Shown in pieces: positions 49,438-60,226 of a stretch of 64,000 nucleotides of DNA. The stretch is taken from NCBI GenBank assembly GCA_025267735.1, contig CM046294.1, forward strand, positions 5,924,001 to 5,988,000, given 5' to 3'. Under the pieces are notes generated by a model. That model was not told where the DNA came from and did not search any database. It was given only the letters and a program-made list of their open reading frames with translations. Numbering within the stretch: the stretch's first letter is position 1; the number at the start of each line of letters is the position of its first letter. The stretch is from Mactra quadrangularis (lineage: Eukaryota; Mollusca; Bivalvia; Venerida; Mactridae). The translations under genes were made by a program, and so were the position numbers.

Positions 49438-52195
49438 CTTTATAATGCGTGCTATATTCTGATTACCTTGTTTGTAAAATAGTTTTTAAGTCTACTGTTG
49501 ATGAATATATCTCCTTATAGTGGCTTTAATGTCAACGTCTAATAAAAGTTACAATGATACACCTAGCAGATGTTATATCGTAGTTCACATTATTTTATAA
49601 AGAGACCTTGTTTTTTTCTTTATAAACAATATTGTCATTGTCACTGGGCAGAGCATTGTTATAACCAAAGCAACCAGCTGGCAGATGGCCCAATAAAATA
49701 TAAAGTTTTTATTCTGGAAATATTTCTGTTAACATGCACTAAGGCCATCTAAATCAAGTATAGAATAAAAAATATTGAAATACTGCAGCCTAGTAGAAAA
49801 TTGAATTACATACATAGTAGCTTTTATGAATAGCTATCACACAGCTGTCTAAAAAAGAGACACAATAGAAAATTTGCAACTTATGTTAAAACCGTCTATA
49901 TGATAAAACATGAAGATTTCATATCCCTGAAATAATACGTAAATCAAAAATGCAGAAATGTATGAGAGGATTCTAAATACATATCTACCTCACGCAAAGA
50001 GAAAGATGAAACAAATGGTCGTAATAAATGCCAATCACATCAAATTTATGATGCAAAAAGAAAAATGAATACTTAAAAATATGATAGCAAAAATACTCGT
50101 TATTTAGAAGCGTTAACTAAATTGATACCAGAAACACATATTGTTTGAAAAATACACGATTGTGCCACAGCAAGTAAAATTTGAGTAAATATTTGACATC
50201 AAATCATTTCCGCACAAAATACAAGCTTGTAATAACGTTCATAAAACACAAATCAAAGATATTTTTATAGAAAAGAATTAATAACAGGGACGCCACAAAC
50301 CAATTATAAAAAAGAACCTAATTAGTAACCGACTTTAAACAGACAGTAGAAAAGCGCTAGGTTCTAGGGCGCACCAAATTTACACTCGCCAAATAATGGT
50401 TCAAGAACAATCAACAACACATTGTCTTGGTGAAAAACAAAGTTTAACCAACACTTCAATTGACAACGTTGCGTGCAAAACAACAAATAAAAACAATAAG
50501 CTAAATGCATTGCCAATGTAATAGGCGTGTACTCAATGACATTACGGGGACCAGAGCAAATACCAATTCCATGGTGATATATGTCAAATTAAAACAGGAA
50601 ACATAGAAAATACTTTATAATACGTTACAAATGTATGAGTCTATTAAATAATATAATTCATTACAAAATTAATATAAAGTTGGGTTTGATAAATGAATCA
50701 ATATACTTACTAAAATCTTAATAAATTAAAAAGGTGAAAGGGTAACTACTTTGTTAAATTGACAAAGTGATAATACATGGTTGTAAGCCAATATTTATTA
50801 CTGATATTCCAGTTAAATTTTTTCAACTTATTAACATTTGTGATTAATTATAATTGTAAGATTAAAATCTAAACAAAACATCTGAAAAGAATAAAATAAA
50901 TCAACATTAATTATTCTCATTAAATACAATTATATTGATAACACGTTACACAATTAAACACAGTTTAAAATAACGATCAGACAAATTATCAGACTGTCAA
51001 AACTTGAAATGTAAGATGTAAACCATAGACATCTTTACTAAGTATTTGATATGAAGTTTTCGGATATTTTGTTGTATTTCTTTGTCATGTGTTTGACAAC
51101 AAAGAGTTCACTCGACAGTTTGACTGATTTTGTTTTATTTCTAAGTATTTTAGTCAATTTGTATGATTACAAAAAGTTCACTCGTCTTACTGATAAGGAC
51201 CTACACAAATAAGTAAATTGCCGCATTTGTTCCATAAGTCTAAAATACGGATCTCGCATCACTCTAGCTATTTTGATATTGTAATGTTAACGACAAATAT
51301 AAAGTTATAATAGTAACGCAGATTACAAAAAATCGTATTGTATTGGACTTTACTTTGACTCAGATATTACGTATATATTAACTGACGAGTTATCATCAGT
51401 AGTTACTATAAACAAGTTCTAAATATAAAAACATATAAACATGTAGATAATTCTAGCTAATTGAACTCTTAACTTACAGATGAATAGTTAATTACTATAT
51501 TGATAAGATTTATTTTGATACTAGAAAGTATAGTAAGTCGATCCTATCGTTCTTCATCTTTAGATATCGATAATAGCATCCTTTAAAATAATTGGTGTTA
51601 TTTGCAAATCGTCTCAGAAAAATAACCATTCAGATCTCGGCCAATGGCATTGGTGTTGATAAACTGATTAAACATTGGTCATCTTGTTCGGCTAAATGAA
51701 GCAATTTCCTTTACAGTTTTCTTGAAATCCATCAAACTGATTTTCCGATCATTTGTGATAGCTTACTAATTATCTTGTATGCACGTTTATAAGCACTGAT
51801 TGTTTCACTAAAGCTGCACAAACAAAATACAAGCATGTTTGTTTCTTTAAAAATAAATTGCCAATATTTGAGTGGGTATATTATTGACCATCAAAACATG
51901 TGGCAACATACTTAAACCTTAATGAGAGATAATTAGGCAATGATGAAATCACTTACAAATAACAAATTTTTAAAAGAAAAATTAAATTACGTCTGTTTCT
52001 AGCTGTAAATCATGCAAACGACGTTTTTTGCAAACTCAGTTTTTTAAACTAGCCTCTCAAGCCACAAGTTGTCTTCACAACAAAAGCATATTCCTCTTCA
52101 CCTGCCTTACAATTCTTTCAAGTTTTCTTCTTCCTTTTTATAAAACATTCATGTAATTCATCATTTTAACTCATTTTCTTATCATGTTTTGCACT
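49438..52195. other. Non-genic sequence, block 2
   Basis: Counterpart of 12760-15400, with many substitutions and short indels. The 60-codon ORF at 49570-49752 is not kept in block 1. Nothing supported. Confidence 0.5.
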
Positions 52196-52198
52196 CTA

Positions 52199-52387
52199 AT
52201 TATCATTATTACTTTCACAATCATCACCAGAATCTTTACTCAAATCAGATTTATCATCATTATCACTTCCTTCATTCTTTCTTGAATTTCCACTCAACCT
52301 ATCATCATCAACATCCTGTCCCTCATCTTTTTTTGAGTCCTCACTCGAAGTAAAAATTTCATAAAAACAAAGTTTGAGTACTTTGGG
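52199..52387 (-). pseudogene. Acidic Asp/Ser/Asn-rich open segment (block 2 copy)
   Basis: A stop-free frame of 63 codons with no Met, ended by TAG at 52196-52198. Starts PKVLKLCFYEIFTSSEDS and ends KDSGDDCESNNDN; roughly a third of residues are Asp or Glu. Such tails occur in many nuclear and transposon proteins, so composition gives no function. The block-1 copy has a stop. May be one exon or a transposon fragment; an acceptor-like AG sits just before PKV in some readings, but I cannot place splice sites. Confidence 0.4.
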
Positions 52388-53489
52388 TCACTTACCCATA
52401 GGTACTAAATTAATTTAACTGCTGCCCAGAGCCAAATTCAAACACTTTTTGGAGTGCAACGTAAAGCTTCACTACAAGCAAAATATGGAAAAGCTTGGTC
52501 TCACGGTTTCGAAGATATTTTAGAAGAATTTTACATTTACCATTAGGAATTAATTCTCTCGACAAATTGTTGTACTAATGAACACTTGAATGTCGTCCAA
52601 ATAAGCCCCATATACTCCAGTTTTAACAAAATTGGCAATTGTCAACTCGATGAATACTGCTTGCCAATACAAACGCTATACACCCAAAGTAACAACTAAA
52701 ATTATAACCCTTTGGCACAGGGTCAATTATGACCCCATGGGGATAATTTATTAACTCTTAAAATGGACATCATTTACGCATTATCTTACAATGTAAGCTA
52801 TCTTACTTTACGTAGACGAAATTCCACCGTTATATTACCAATCCTGTATGAAAATAATGGTCAAGGTTTTATAGTCACGTGATTTTCAGAATGTCAACAA
52901 ACTCTGTAAAGGTAGAATCCTATTTGTACTAAGTAATGTATCTGTTAATTTCTTACAATGAAATATAACACATTCAGTATCACAAATAAATCCTATTAAA
53001 TATTAATGTATTTTATAGTACATATTAATTTGCCACTAGTCTTATTTCTAAGTTCAGCAGGATATAATCGGAAGTAATTTTAGAAGTATCAAACTGTCTT
53101 CTTGATTTTTTCTCTCTGATATAAAAATGTAACGTAAGACAACATTAAAATGAGACGGAAAAATGTCATCAGCGAATCAAGGGAAACATTTTGGTTTCCT
53201 TTTTGATGAACGTGACTTGTCAATGTTCCTCTGTTTTCAGAAATGTATAAAAATATGTATTTCAGTCGTTGAATTTTGAAAATGAGGAGTGTTCTTTAAG
53301 ACAATGTTTCTTATAAATGTATGTTAATAGTTTTTATCACGATATGTTATATAAATGACAACGTTTTCATTTTACGAAGTTGTCTGTTTGTGGTTTTTTT
53401 TATATTTGGTTAACTGATAGGGAATCAGCAAACTGACACATCATTAAATGGTGGTAGGATACTTAAACGAAAGACAGTTAGCAATTATA
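52388..53489. other. Conserved transposon-like segment, block 2
   Basis: Counterpart of 15561-16700. Plus-strand frame shows ASLQAKYGKAWSHGFED near 52470-52520 but is broken around it. No intact gene. Confidence 0.4.
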
Positions 53490-53575
53490 AACCACACCTC
53501 TCTTACATTTAACTTCAAGCTCACTCAGTGTCGGCGTTAGGTCTGCAGAATTTATCCTTTCTAATTTTGCCGTAA
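53490..53575 (-). pseudogene. Degraded globin first exon (F2)
   Basis: Minus-strand reading gives SADLTPTLSELEVK, clearly matching PSDPPPTLSDLEVK of exon B (residues 24-37), before the frame fails at the helix A Leu-Leu. Plus-strand bases ttaacttcaagctcactcag (53509-53528) are near-identical to the intact exons. The Met-Gly start, Trp43 context and donor are lost. Its twin F1 is at 16704-16775. Confidence 0.8.
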
Positions 53576-53619
53576 CATTAATTTTGACTAAATTCTAATT
53601 TTAAAACAATACAGTACAA

Positions 53620-54087
53620 ATGCTCGATTATAGGGTAAAGAAGTGCATTTTGGATATCGGCTCATTCGAGGTCGATGATCACCATCTCGACAAAAGTAGT
53701 TTCCGTGCGGTTGGGTTGTATCTTCCTCACCTTATTTCTCTCCCTTATTTAATTAAGTATGATCACGTGATTATAGATCCCGATAAATATGTTAGGGAAA
53801 AGGTTCAACTGGTTTCTTCTTTATTATCCTCACAAACTGAATTCCAGTCGTTAAAATTATATTATATATATCGGCATGGATTTACAAAGAAATCACCACT
53901 GTCTAATATCGTTCAGTTACATTGTACGACTAAACGTGTTTGTAACAAGACAAATATTTACCAACAGTCTCAAATACTTCATCTTTGTAGGAAAACTCAT
54001 TATCGTGTCTTTGTGGTTTTGAAACTTTACGACAAAACCAAACAATGCGATTATTTACTAGGAGGTTTCATAAAATTGGGTTGCTAG
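53620..54087 (+). CDS. Unrecognised 155-codon ORF, block 2 copy
   Basis: Partner of 16850-17314. Same ATG (MLDYR) and same TAG. It keeps DHVIIDPDKYVREKVQL, YRHGFTKKSPLSNIV and the Cys-containing CTTKRVCNKTN segment. One codon longer through indels near codons 20-35 that restore the frame. Differences from the partner are more often amino-acid changing than silent. No family recognised. It ends about 40 bases before a stretch also shared with block 1. Confidence 0.35.
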   Translation: MLDYRVKKCILDIGSFEVDDHHLDKSSFRAVGLYLPHLISLPYLIKYDHVIIDPDKYVREKVQLVSSLLSSQTEFQSLKLYYIYRHGFTKKSPLSNIVQLHCTTKRVCNKTNIYQQSQILHLCRKTHYRVFVVLKLYDKTKQCDYLLGGFIKLGC

Positions 54088-54819
54088 GACACATATATTA
54101 TACATAACACGAGACGTACAATAAAACATGCATAGCATCATATTACAAACGTGATATCCACCAGATAGAACAAAAATAGCTGTATCTATTAATTCATCTA
54201 ACACCAAGGATAATCTAATTGTAAAAACAAATTAAGGAATTCTTTAATTTAATTTGTCGACAAATGATCTTTATAAACTACAAATATCCTGTTGATATAT
54301 TCTGGAATTTAACACAATTTGTAATTTAGATTAGATAAATAATTTATTTTTTATACGACAATCTTTATTTGCAAGAACGACGAGTGTGAACGAATGTATA
54401 ACAAGTAGTAGAACAGAATTACAACATTCGTGATAATTGTTAGTCGAAAAAAGTCAAGCCAAACGTGAATAGAATGATGATATATCGAGAAATACGTCTA
54501 AAGGGAATGACTTCTTTTTTATGTATTTATCCATTTCTAAAGGCAATAAGAGTTAAAAACTGAATCTCAGAAGAATAATACATGCTAACAAAAAATGATT
54601 TCAATACAATATACTTTTACCAGGGTTGTGGAACTAAATTTTCCCTCTTGTCCATGGACAAGCTATATCTAAAAGTAAACTTGTCCGCAAGCACAATGCA
54701 CTTTCCACAATTCCATACTTCTGCTTTTACGAAAGTATAAGTTTACCTTTACAAAATGTTGAACATTTTACATGGATTTGTTCATTACATAGTTTGCGTT
54801 TTGCAAAACTATTTATTTA
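54088..54819. other. Non-genic spacer, block 2
   Basis: Counterpart of 17315-18024; no signal seen. Confidence 0.5.
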
Positions 54820-55072
54820 GCCGCCTGGCTAACTCAGTTGGTAGCACGCAAGTCTGAAATTATTTCTACGACGGTTCTCCCTCCTTCTACCAATGATTTT
54901 TAATAAAGTGGGGCAACTGTCAATCTCTGACGAAAGTATGCGCTTAGTAGTTGGTTAACAGTTAAATCCAGAGATTTAGCCTTTCCAGGAAGAGTAAGTA
55001 GGTTGACTGACCGCCGTTATATGACCTATACAATGGGTTGCTACGGCGTTAAACCCAACAAACAAAAAACAA
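54820..55072 (+). mobile_element. SINE with internal deletion of the B box
   Basis: Orthologous to 18025-18339 (same flanks, same site). About 71 bases are missing between gcacgcaagtct and gaaattatttc, removing the B box and the end of the tRNA part, so it cannot be transcribed by RNA polymerase III. The A box, body and tail remain. Confidence 0.92.
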
Positions 55073-57559
55073 GCAAAGCAAAACTTCTTGATAAATACAG
55101 TCTTATGGAGGGAGTAATCACCTCTCTTTCGTATGAAAGAAAAGCATTTGCAAATATGTCCATCAAGAGTCTGGATTGACGTAGTTTAAAAGGAGTGAAG
55201 ACATGAAAAATGAGATTCTGTTTAAATGATGAAATCCATTGATCAAAAGCAACATGTAAAGTAGTTTTGGTTTATGTTCCATTAGTCAAATGTTGTACTA
55301 ATGGTATTCATATAAATATTTCTTGTAGTTACAATAACCTTGCAATTACATTCTTTAATGCGGAACTTAACCAATTATAGAAAATTGTAAACAAGTTTCA
55401 ATTCCATTGGGCTGTAGTAGCCATCCTTATTAACAACAATCAAAAGAGTTATTCCAATGCTGATGGATACGTAGAACCGATGTGAAAAGGAAAACAACTA
55501 TAAATCAAAGAAAGAACACTCAATGGGCTTATTCCTAGAGAGACTACAATCATGAGATAAAATTATCTACATCACTGAGCACCTTAAGCAATAGTCCGTT
55601 TTAGATAACATGAGAAAAACCCAACTATACTATTTGGAAAAATTACACCAAGTTATTCTGGACCATTTACATGTATGTATTTAAGTGATATTCTTGCAAA
55701 AGCAATATTGCCACCAAGTATAATGGTTTTGAAATGCTATTCGTATGCAATATCAATGTATGCGCATAGTATATAATTGTTTAGTTTGTACAGCGATACA
55801 ATAATCTTATTTTTATGGTAAGACAAGCAAATATTGATGCTAACCATCGGATGTGCTTACTGATCATGACATGATATCAAGAATGTGCCGAGACATGCAA
55901 AACCTTTGTAACGGAGTTCAGAGTATGTTAACTTAATGTTTTATACAGTATAACGAGAGTATGTTAACTTAATGTTTTATACAGTATAACGAAACGTCTC
56001 ACGACAATAGTTCTTATACATCAATTGAAGCAATATATGCCCCTCATCATTTTCATCATAATACTTTAGGGAAGTGGAACACACATTTGTTTTGGGGAGG
56101 GGCATGGGCCAAATTTCGGTCCCAAAATGACATAAAACCATTGTAAAGCCAATTATTAAATAATTCCACATTAAAGAGGTATTGTATTTCTACTAAGACA
56201 TAATTTTATTAAAAATTAAATACGTACTTCTACATTGTGTACGTATCACCTTTTACACAATAAAGCTTAAACGTGCCAAGAAAAAGTAAAATCAATACAA
56301 TGCTTATAGCATTGTTTACTATAGCAACATGCAGATACTTATCGATCAATGATCCATTAGTTTAGTATTTATTGATAGAATTTAATTAGTAAATCGTTCA
56401 ATTACAATTATTATATTTTATCATGAACTATTACTGGCGTGTAAAACCTGAGAATGAGATCCATTTAACAAAGCAGACAGTTTAGATTATGAGTTAATAA
56501 AATAATTATAATTACTCCTGATTTTATGGTTGCAAAAGGAAGGAGATAGATAATCATTTTATACAGTAAATGTATCAGTAAAACATTATGTATTGTATTA
56601 TTTTATTTATTACAGTTGACCAATTCATGAAATTCTTGCATGTACATGACGCACTTGCTAGCTTATCATAAAATATTCCCATGATTTCGTACAGTTCATG
56701 CGGTATGTTTTATCTAAATGGTATTTTTCTTAATTTTGACTCGAAAAGGTAAGGTTATGGTTACTATTAATCTTAAAATCACTCATTTTTAAAGTGTATT
56801 TAGCCTTGACTTCGCAAACTGTTCTATCTAAATTACACATATACCACCATTTATATATTGCTGTTCTAAAATATTTAATTAGTCCAAATCAAACAACTTG
56901 TTAAATATCATAATGTAGTATGATACTGAATTCAATAATACAATGTGTATCTATATTACTTTGTTATCATATTGTGTCACTTTGTATAAAATTCGTTAAT
57001 GCCTTAAGGACACAGAAACATTCTATGTGATTGTCATTTTCATAAATTTCTCTTTCACCTAATTGTTTCATTTTGTTATCTAGCAAATACACGATCAAAC
57101 CCTATAATAGATTTTTGAAAGTATATCATCAATAATAAAGCATGATGAACATTTACAAGTAATGATGACCAGAGGCGCTTTTCACACACAAAAACGATAC
57201 ATCTTCGTAAGTCAAAAGCGAGAACCATTGATAATACGGTCATTATTTGGCCAATCAATTCTAAATATTTTTGAATTACGTAGAATATTGTATACCCTTT
57301 TAATATAATATCAAAGTTATGTTTATTATCCTTCTGACTTCGAAATACAAATTTATAAAATTGACTTAAGATAATTGTTTTCGTAACATTTTTTTGTGAA
57401 AAGGTGCAAAGATTAGAGTATATTCTGACACGTAGATCATCTGGCATGTAAAACATATTAAACCTTATATTACGGTAACATTGAAATTATAATGGTAAAA
57501 ATTGAGTTTGTTTTATCTATACAAATGCAATATTAAAAGGAAAATAAAAAAATACTTAC
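55073..57559. other. Sequence between SINE and exon C2
   Basis: Counterpart of 18340-21027 with a local direct repeat at 55922-55990 (gagtatgttaacttaatgtt twice) and a non-matching stretch at 56500-56790. The 126-codon minus-strand ORF at 57076-57456 is interrupted in block 1 and has no known domain. Confidence 0.5.
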
Positions 57560-57738
57560 TTGACGAACGTAATAGCACCAACTTTTTGAATATCATTCTT
57601 CAGCAGTAACCACATTTCTCTTAATAACTTAATTTCAACGTTACTTAATGTCGGTGAAGGGTCTGCCGGATCGAAGGTAGAACGAAGACTTCCTCTTTTA
57701 TTATTCAGTTCTTTAAACTTAGTACTTAAATTACCCAT
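57560..57738 (-). CDS. Globin family, first coding exon (C2)
   Basis: 59 codons plus AA, donor GTAAGT, phase 2. Starts MGNLSTKF, leader STFDPADPSPTLSN, helix A EIKLLREMW with Trp43, helix B NDIQKVGAITFVK (Asp48 of the family is Asn here). Against C1: Thr6/Ala, Glu10/Lys, Ala25/Thr, Val34/Leu, Asn48/Asp, plus a similar number of silent changes. At residues 6 and 25 C2 keeps the family-typical residue, so C1 is probably the one that changed. TATA and CCAAT-type boxes are kept upstream. Confidence 0.85.
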
Positions 57739-57973
57739 TGCTAAGTCTCGACTTATTATAATTTTACAACTCGACTAAAATAAGATAACTCTTCAACGCA
57801 TTAGAATAGTGACGTTATATTAAATCAGAACAATCGTGTTACATCACCCATTAAATTAGAGTGAAACGTGCAACATATTTCTGAATCAGACAGTAAGTTA
57901 GTCCAAATACATGTATCGCACTTCGTAACGCTCAATCTACATGTTGTATGCCGTGCCAAACAGACACGCAAGT

Positions 57974-58008
57974 TTATATAAATCCAATAAGTTCAGAAGT
58001 TACCCAAT
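57974..58008 (-). promoter_or_regulatory. Candidate promoter of exon C2: TATA and CCAAT-type boxes
   Basis: Counterpart of 21444-21478: on the minus strand two ATTGG boxes (58004-58008 and 57984-57988) precede ATTTATATAA, 236 bases above the ATG. Confidence 0.5.
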
Positions 58009-58475
58009 CAGAACCAGGTTCAACTTGAATTTTCATAATTAATTTAATAAGTAATGTAAGACTGTGACACTGTTGATCATAAACGCATTTGACAATGACA
58101 GGTATATTTTGTCAAATCTCTCATAAAATCAGCATTTATGTAACAACTTAGTTTTCGGGATGGTTATAAAAAAGTAACAAAGAGATGAACCTGTGTATGC
58201 TATAAAGTTTAAAATATTAACCACTAATTATCTCATTTTCTATCACTGGTACAGGAATCTTATTCAGCATGCTACGCTTCAAAATATTCTTTTAAAGTGC
58301 ATTTTCATTGCACATTTATGGTAATTCAAATGCAAAAGAAACACATGTACATCATGAGGACAAAATCTTATTCTTCGGGAATAACTTACAATTGACAATG
58401 TTCAACCGAACTGTTTCATGACAAGTGATCTACAAAATATGATTTTGTTTTTATTTACTTGCAGTTTAATGGTAG
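58009..58475. other. Upstream region of exon C2
   Basis: Counterpart of 21479-21933; the ORFs seen in block 1 are broken here. No gene. Confidence 0.5.
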
Positions 58476-58837
58476 TATAGTGCGGACACATTGACCCCGA
58501 CCTGACCTTTATGCAAGAATATTCATTACATTGAATACGAATGTAGTATTAATGCTCGATAACAATCGGATTTTATCGACAAGGCTCGAATTTAATTTTA
58601 ACACAGGGATTAATTTTAAAGTACATTTAAAGCGTACAACGAGTGCCTATTGCACATAGGACGGACTAGAGGATTGTACGATGAGGCTAGCTACCAATTC
58701 AAAGGTTGTTGGTTTTAGCCCCACAATCACTATCCCCACACCCATTTATTATTAATTGTTATCAAAAATGTAAGAACACGAGTTTCCCGTTTGAATGCAT
58801 TTGAATCGTAAGTTGTTATACATGCGGGATGTGTATA

Positions 58838-60076
58838 CAGTCCAACCTGTGAACAACGGCCGGCCAAGGGAAAATAGAAAAGTGGCCTTTGTTCACAGGT
58901 GGCCTTTGTTCGGAGGGAGGAACAAACGGGCAGTGTTTCGTCAGACTTGAGAGACAGGGTTCATAATTAACATGAATTAATAATTAAAATTGTTTTTATT
59001 TTCAACCTTAATTCATTATTCACATTATCATTATTGAAGTTGTGACTATAAATGAATAAAACAAAACTTTGAACAAAGAATGACTATAACAAAGAAATCA
59101 GTGATTTTTTGTTTGCAGCTACATTTCATGCTATGCCCTCAACATTAACAAATGCACTCCACACATTCTCACTACTCTGACCTTTTTTATAGTATTTCTA
59201 TCTTATCCCAGTTGTCAAATTACCTGTATACAGCGGTCACATTTGAACGAATTTAGCATGAATTAATAATTAAAATTGTTTTTATTTTCAACCTTAATTC
59301 ATTATTCACATTATCATTATTGAAGTTGTGACTATAAATGAATAAAACAAAACTTTGAACAAAGAATGACTAAAACAAAGAAATCAGTGATTTTTTGTTT
59401 GCAGCTAAATTTCATGCTATGCCCTCAACATTAACAAATGTACTCTTCAAATTCTCACAACTCTGACCTTTTGTATAGTCTTTCTATCTTATCCCAGTTG
59501 TCAAATTACCTGTATACAACGGTCACAGTTGAACGAATTTAGGAATTAACAGCGTGTCACAAACATTTATCTAACTGCCGGACGTGTGAAAAACAAACCT
59601 AGTAGAGTCTCCAAACATTCAAAACTAATTAACAAAGTGTCATCACATGACGTAATTTACTCCCGATTTACAAATAAATTTAACAATAAAAGGATACATT
59701 AACATATTTTTATAATAAGGTGACGAGAAAATTGTCTACAGCTTGATTATAACTAATAAAATCGTACTCGATATAGTTTGTATACGAAAAATCCGGAAAA
59801 AATCGGATTACGGGTTTTTAGCTTAACTTTAACAAAAATGGCGGCCTGCTTTCGAAATCGCCTCTATACAAAATACTGTCTTCAAACAATCGTCTGCCCG
59901 TTGTTCACAGTTCTAAACTGGCCGCGGGGATGGTTTTGACTGGCCGCTGGTCGCAGTCGACAGGTGGCCGTTATTCACGGCCTTTTTAAGAGCGTTTTCG
60001 GTCGGGGGTAAATCGAAATGGCCGCTGTCGGCAGGTGCCCGCTATTCGGAGGTGGCCGTTAGCACAAGTTGGACTG
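58838..60076. mobile_element. Nested TA-flanked element with CAGTCCAAC ends
   Basis: Ends are cagtccaacctgtg and, reversed, cagtccaacttgtg, with TA on each side (58836-58837 and 60077-60078). Near both ends there are several copies of a subterminal motif like gtggcc-ttgttcacagg, in both orientations. No transposase. CAGT termini and TA target sites fit pogo/Tigger or mariner-like MITEs; the subterminal motif copies may be transposase binding sites. Confidence 0.85.
58971..59542. repeat. 286-bp tandem pair inside the nested transposon
   Basis: catgaattaataattaaaat begins at 58971 and again at 59257; the two units match throughout with few changes and end with gaacgaatttag. Confidence 0.93.
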
Positions 60077-60226
60077 TATTTTATACATGTTAAATTATAT
60101 TTTAAATACGTAACGAGTCGAAGTGTAGAGTAGGCGTGGTATTGATTTTCACCGGGATATGTGTAGGTGATAATTAGATGCAAATGTGAAAGGTGAGGTC
60201 GGGGTCAAATTGTACGCACCATACTA

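Larger units (their letters stand above)
58478..60224. mobile_element. Non-autonomous DNA transposon with terminal inverted repeats
   Basis: Inserted at a TA (58476-58477 and 60225-60226); block 1 has the single-TA empty site near 21934. The ends are inverted repeats of about 35-40 bases sharing ttgaccccgacct and acctt; left end tagtgcggacaca, right end (reverse) gtatggtgcgtaca. No transposase frame is visible. TA target use suggests the Tc1/mariner supergroup. A tRNA-like B-box stretch (ggttgttggttttagcccc, near 58706) and a second element (58838-60076) lie inside. Confidence 0.85.

Noticed and set aside
57076..57456. 126-codon minus-strand ORF
   Set aside because: Interrupted in the block-1 counterpart, no known domain, lies in intron sequence shared with unit A.
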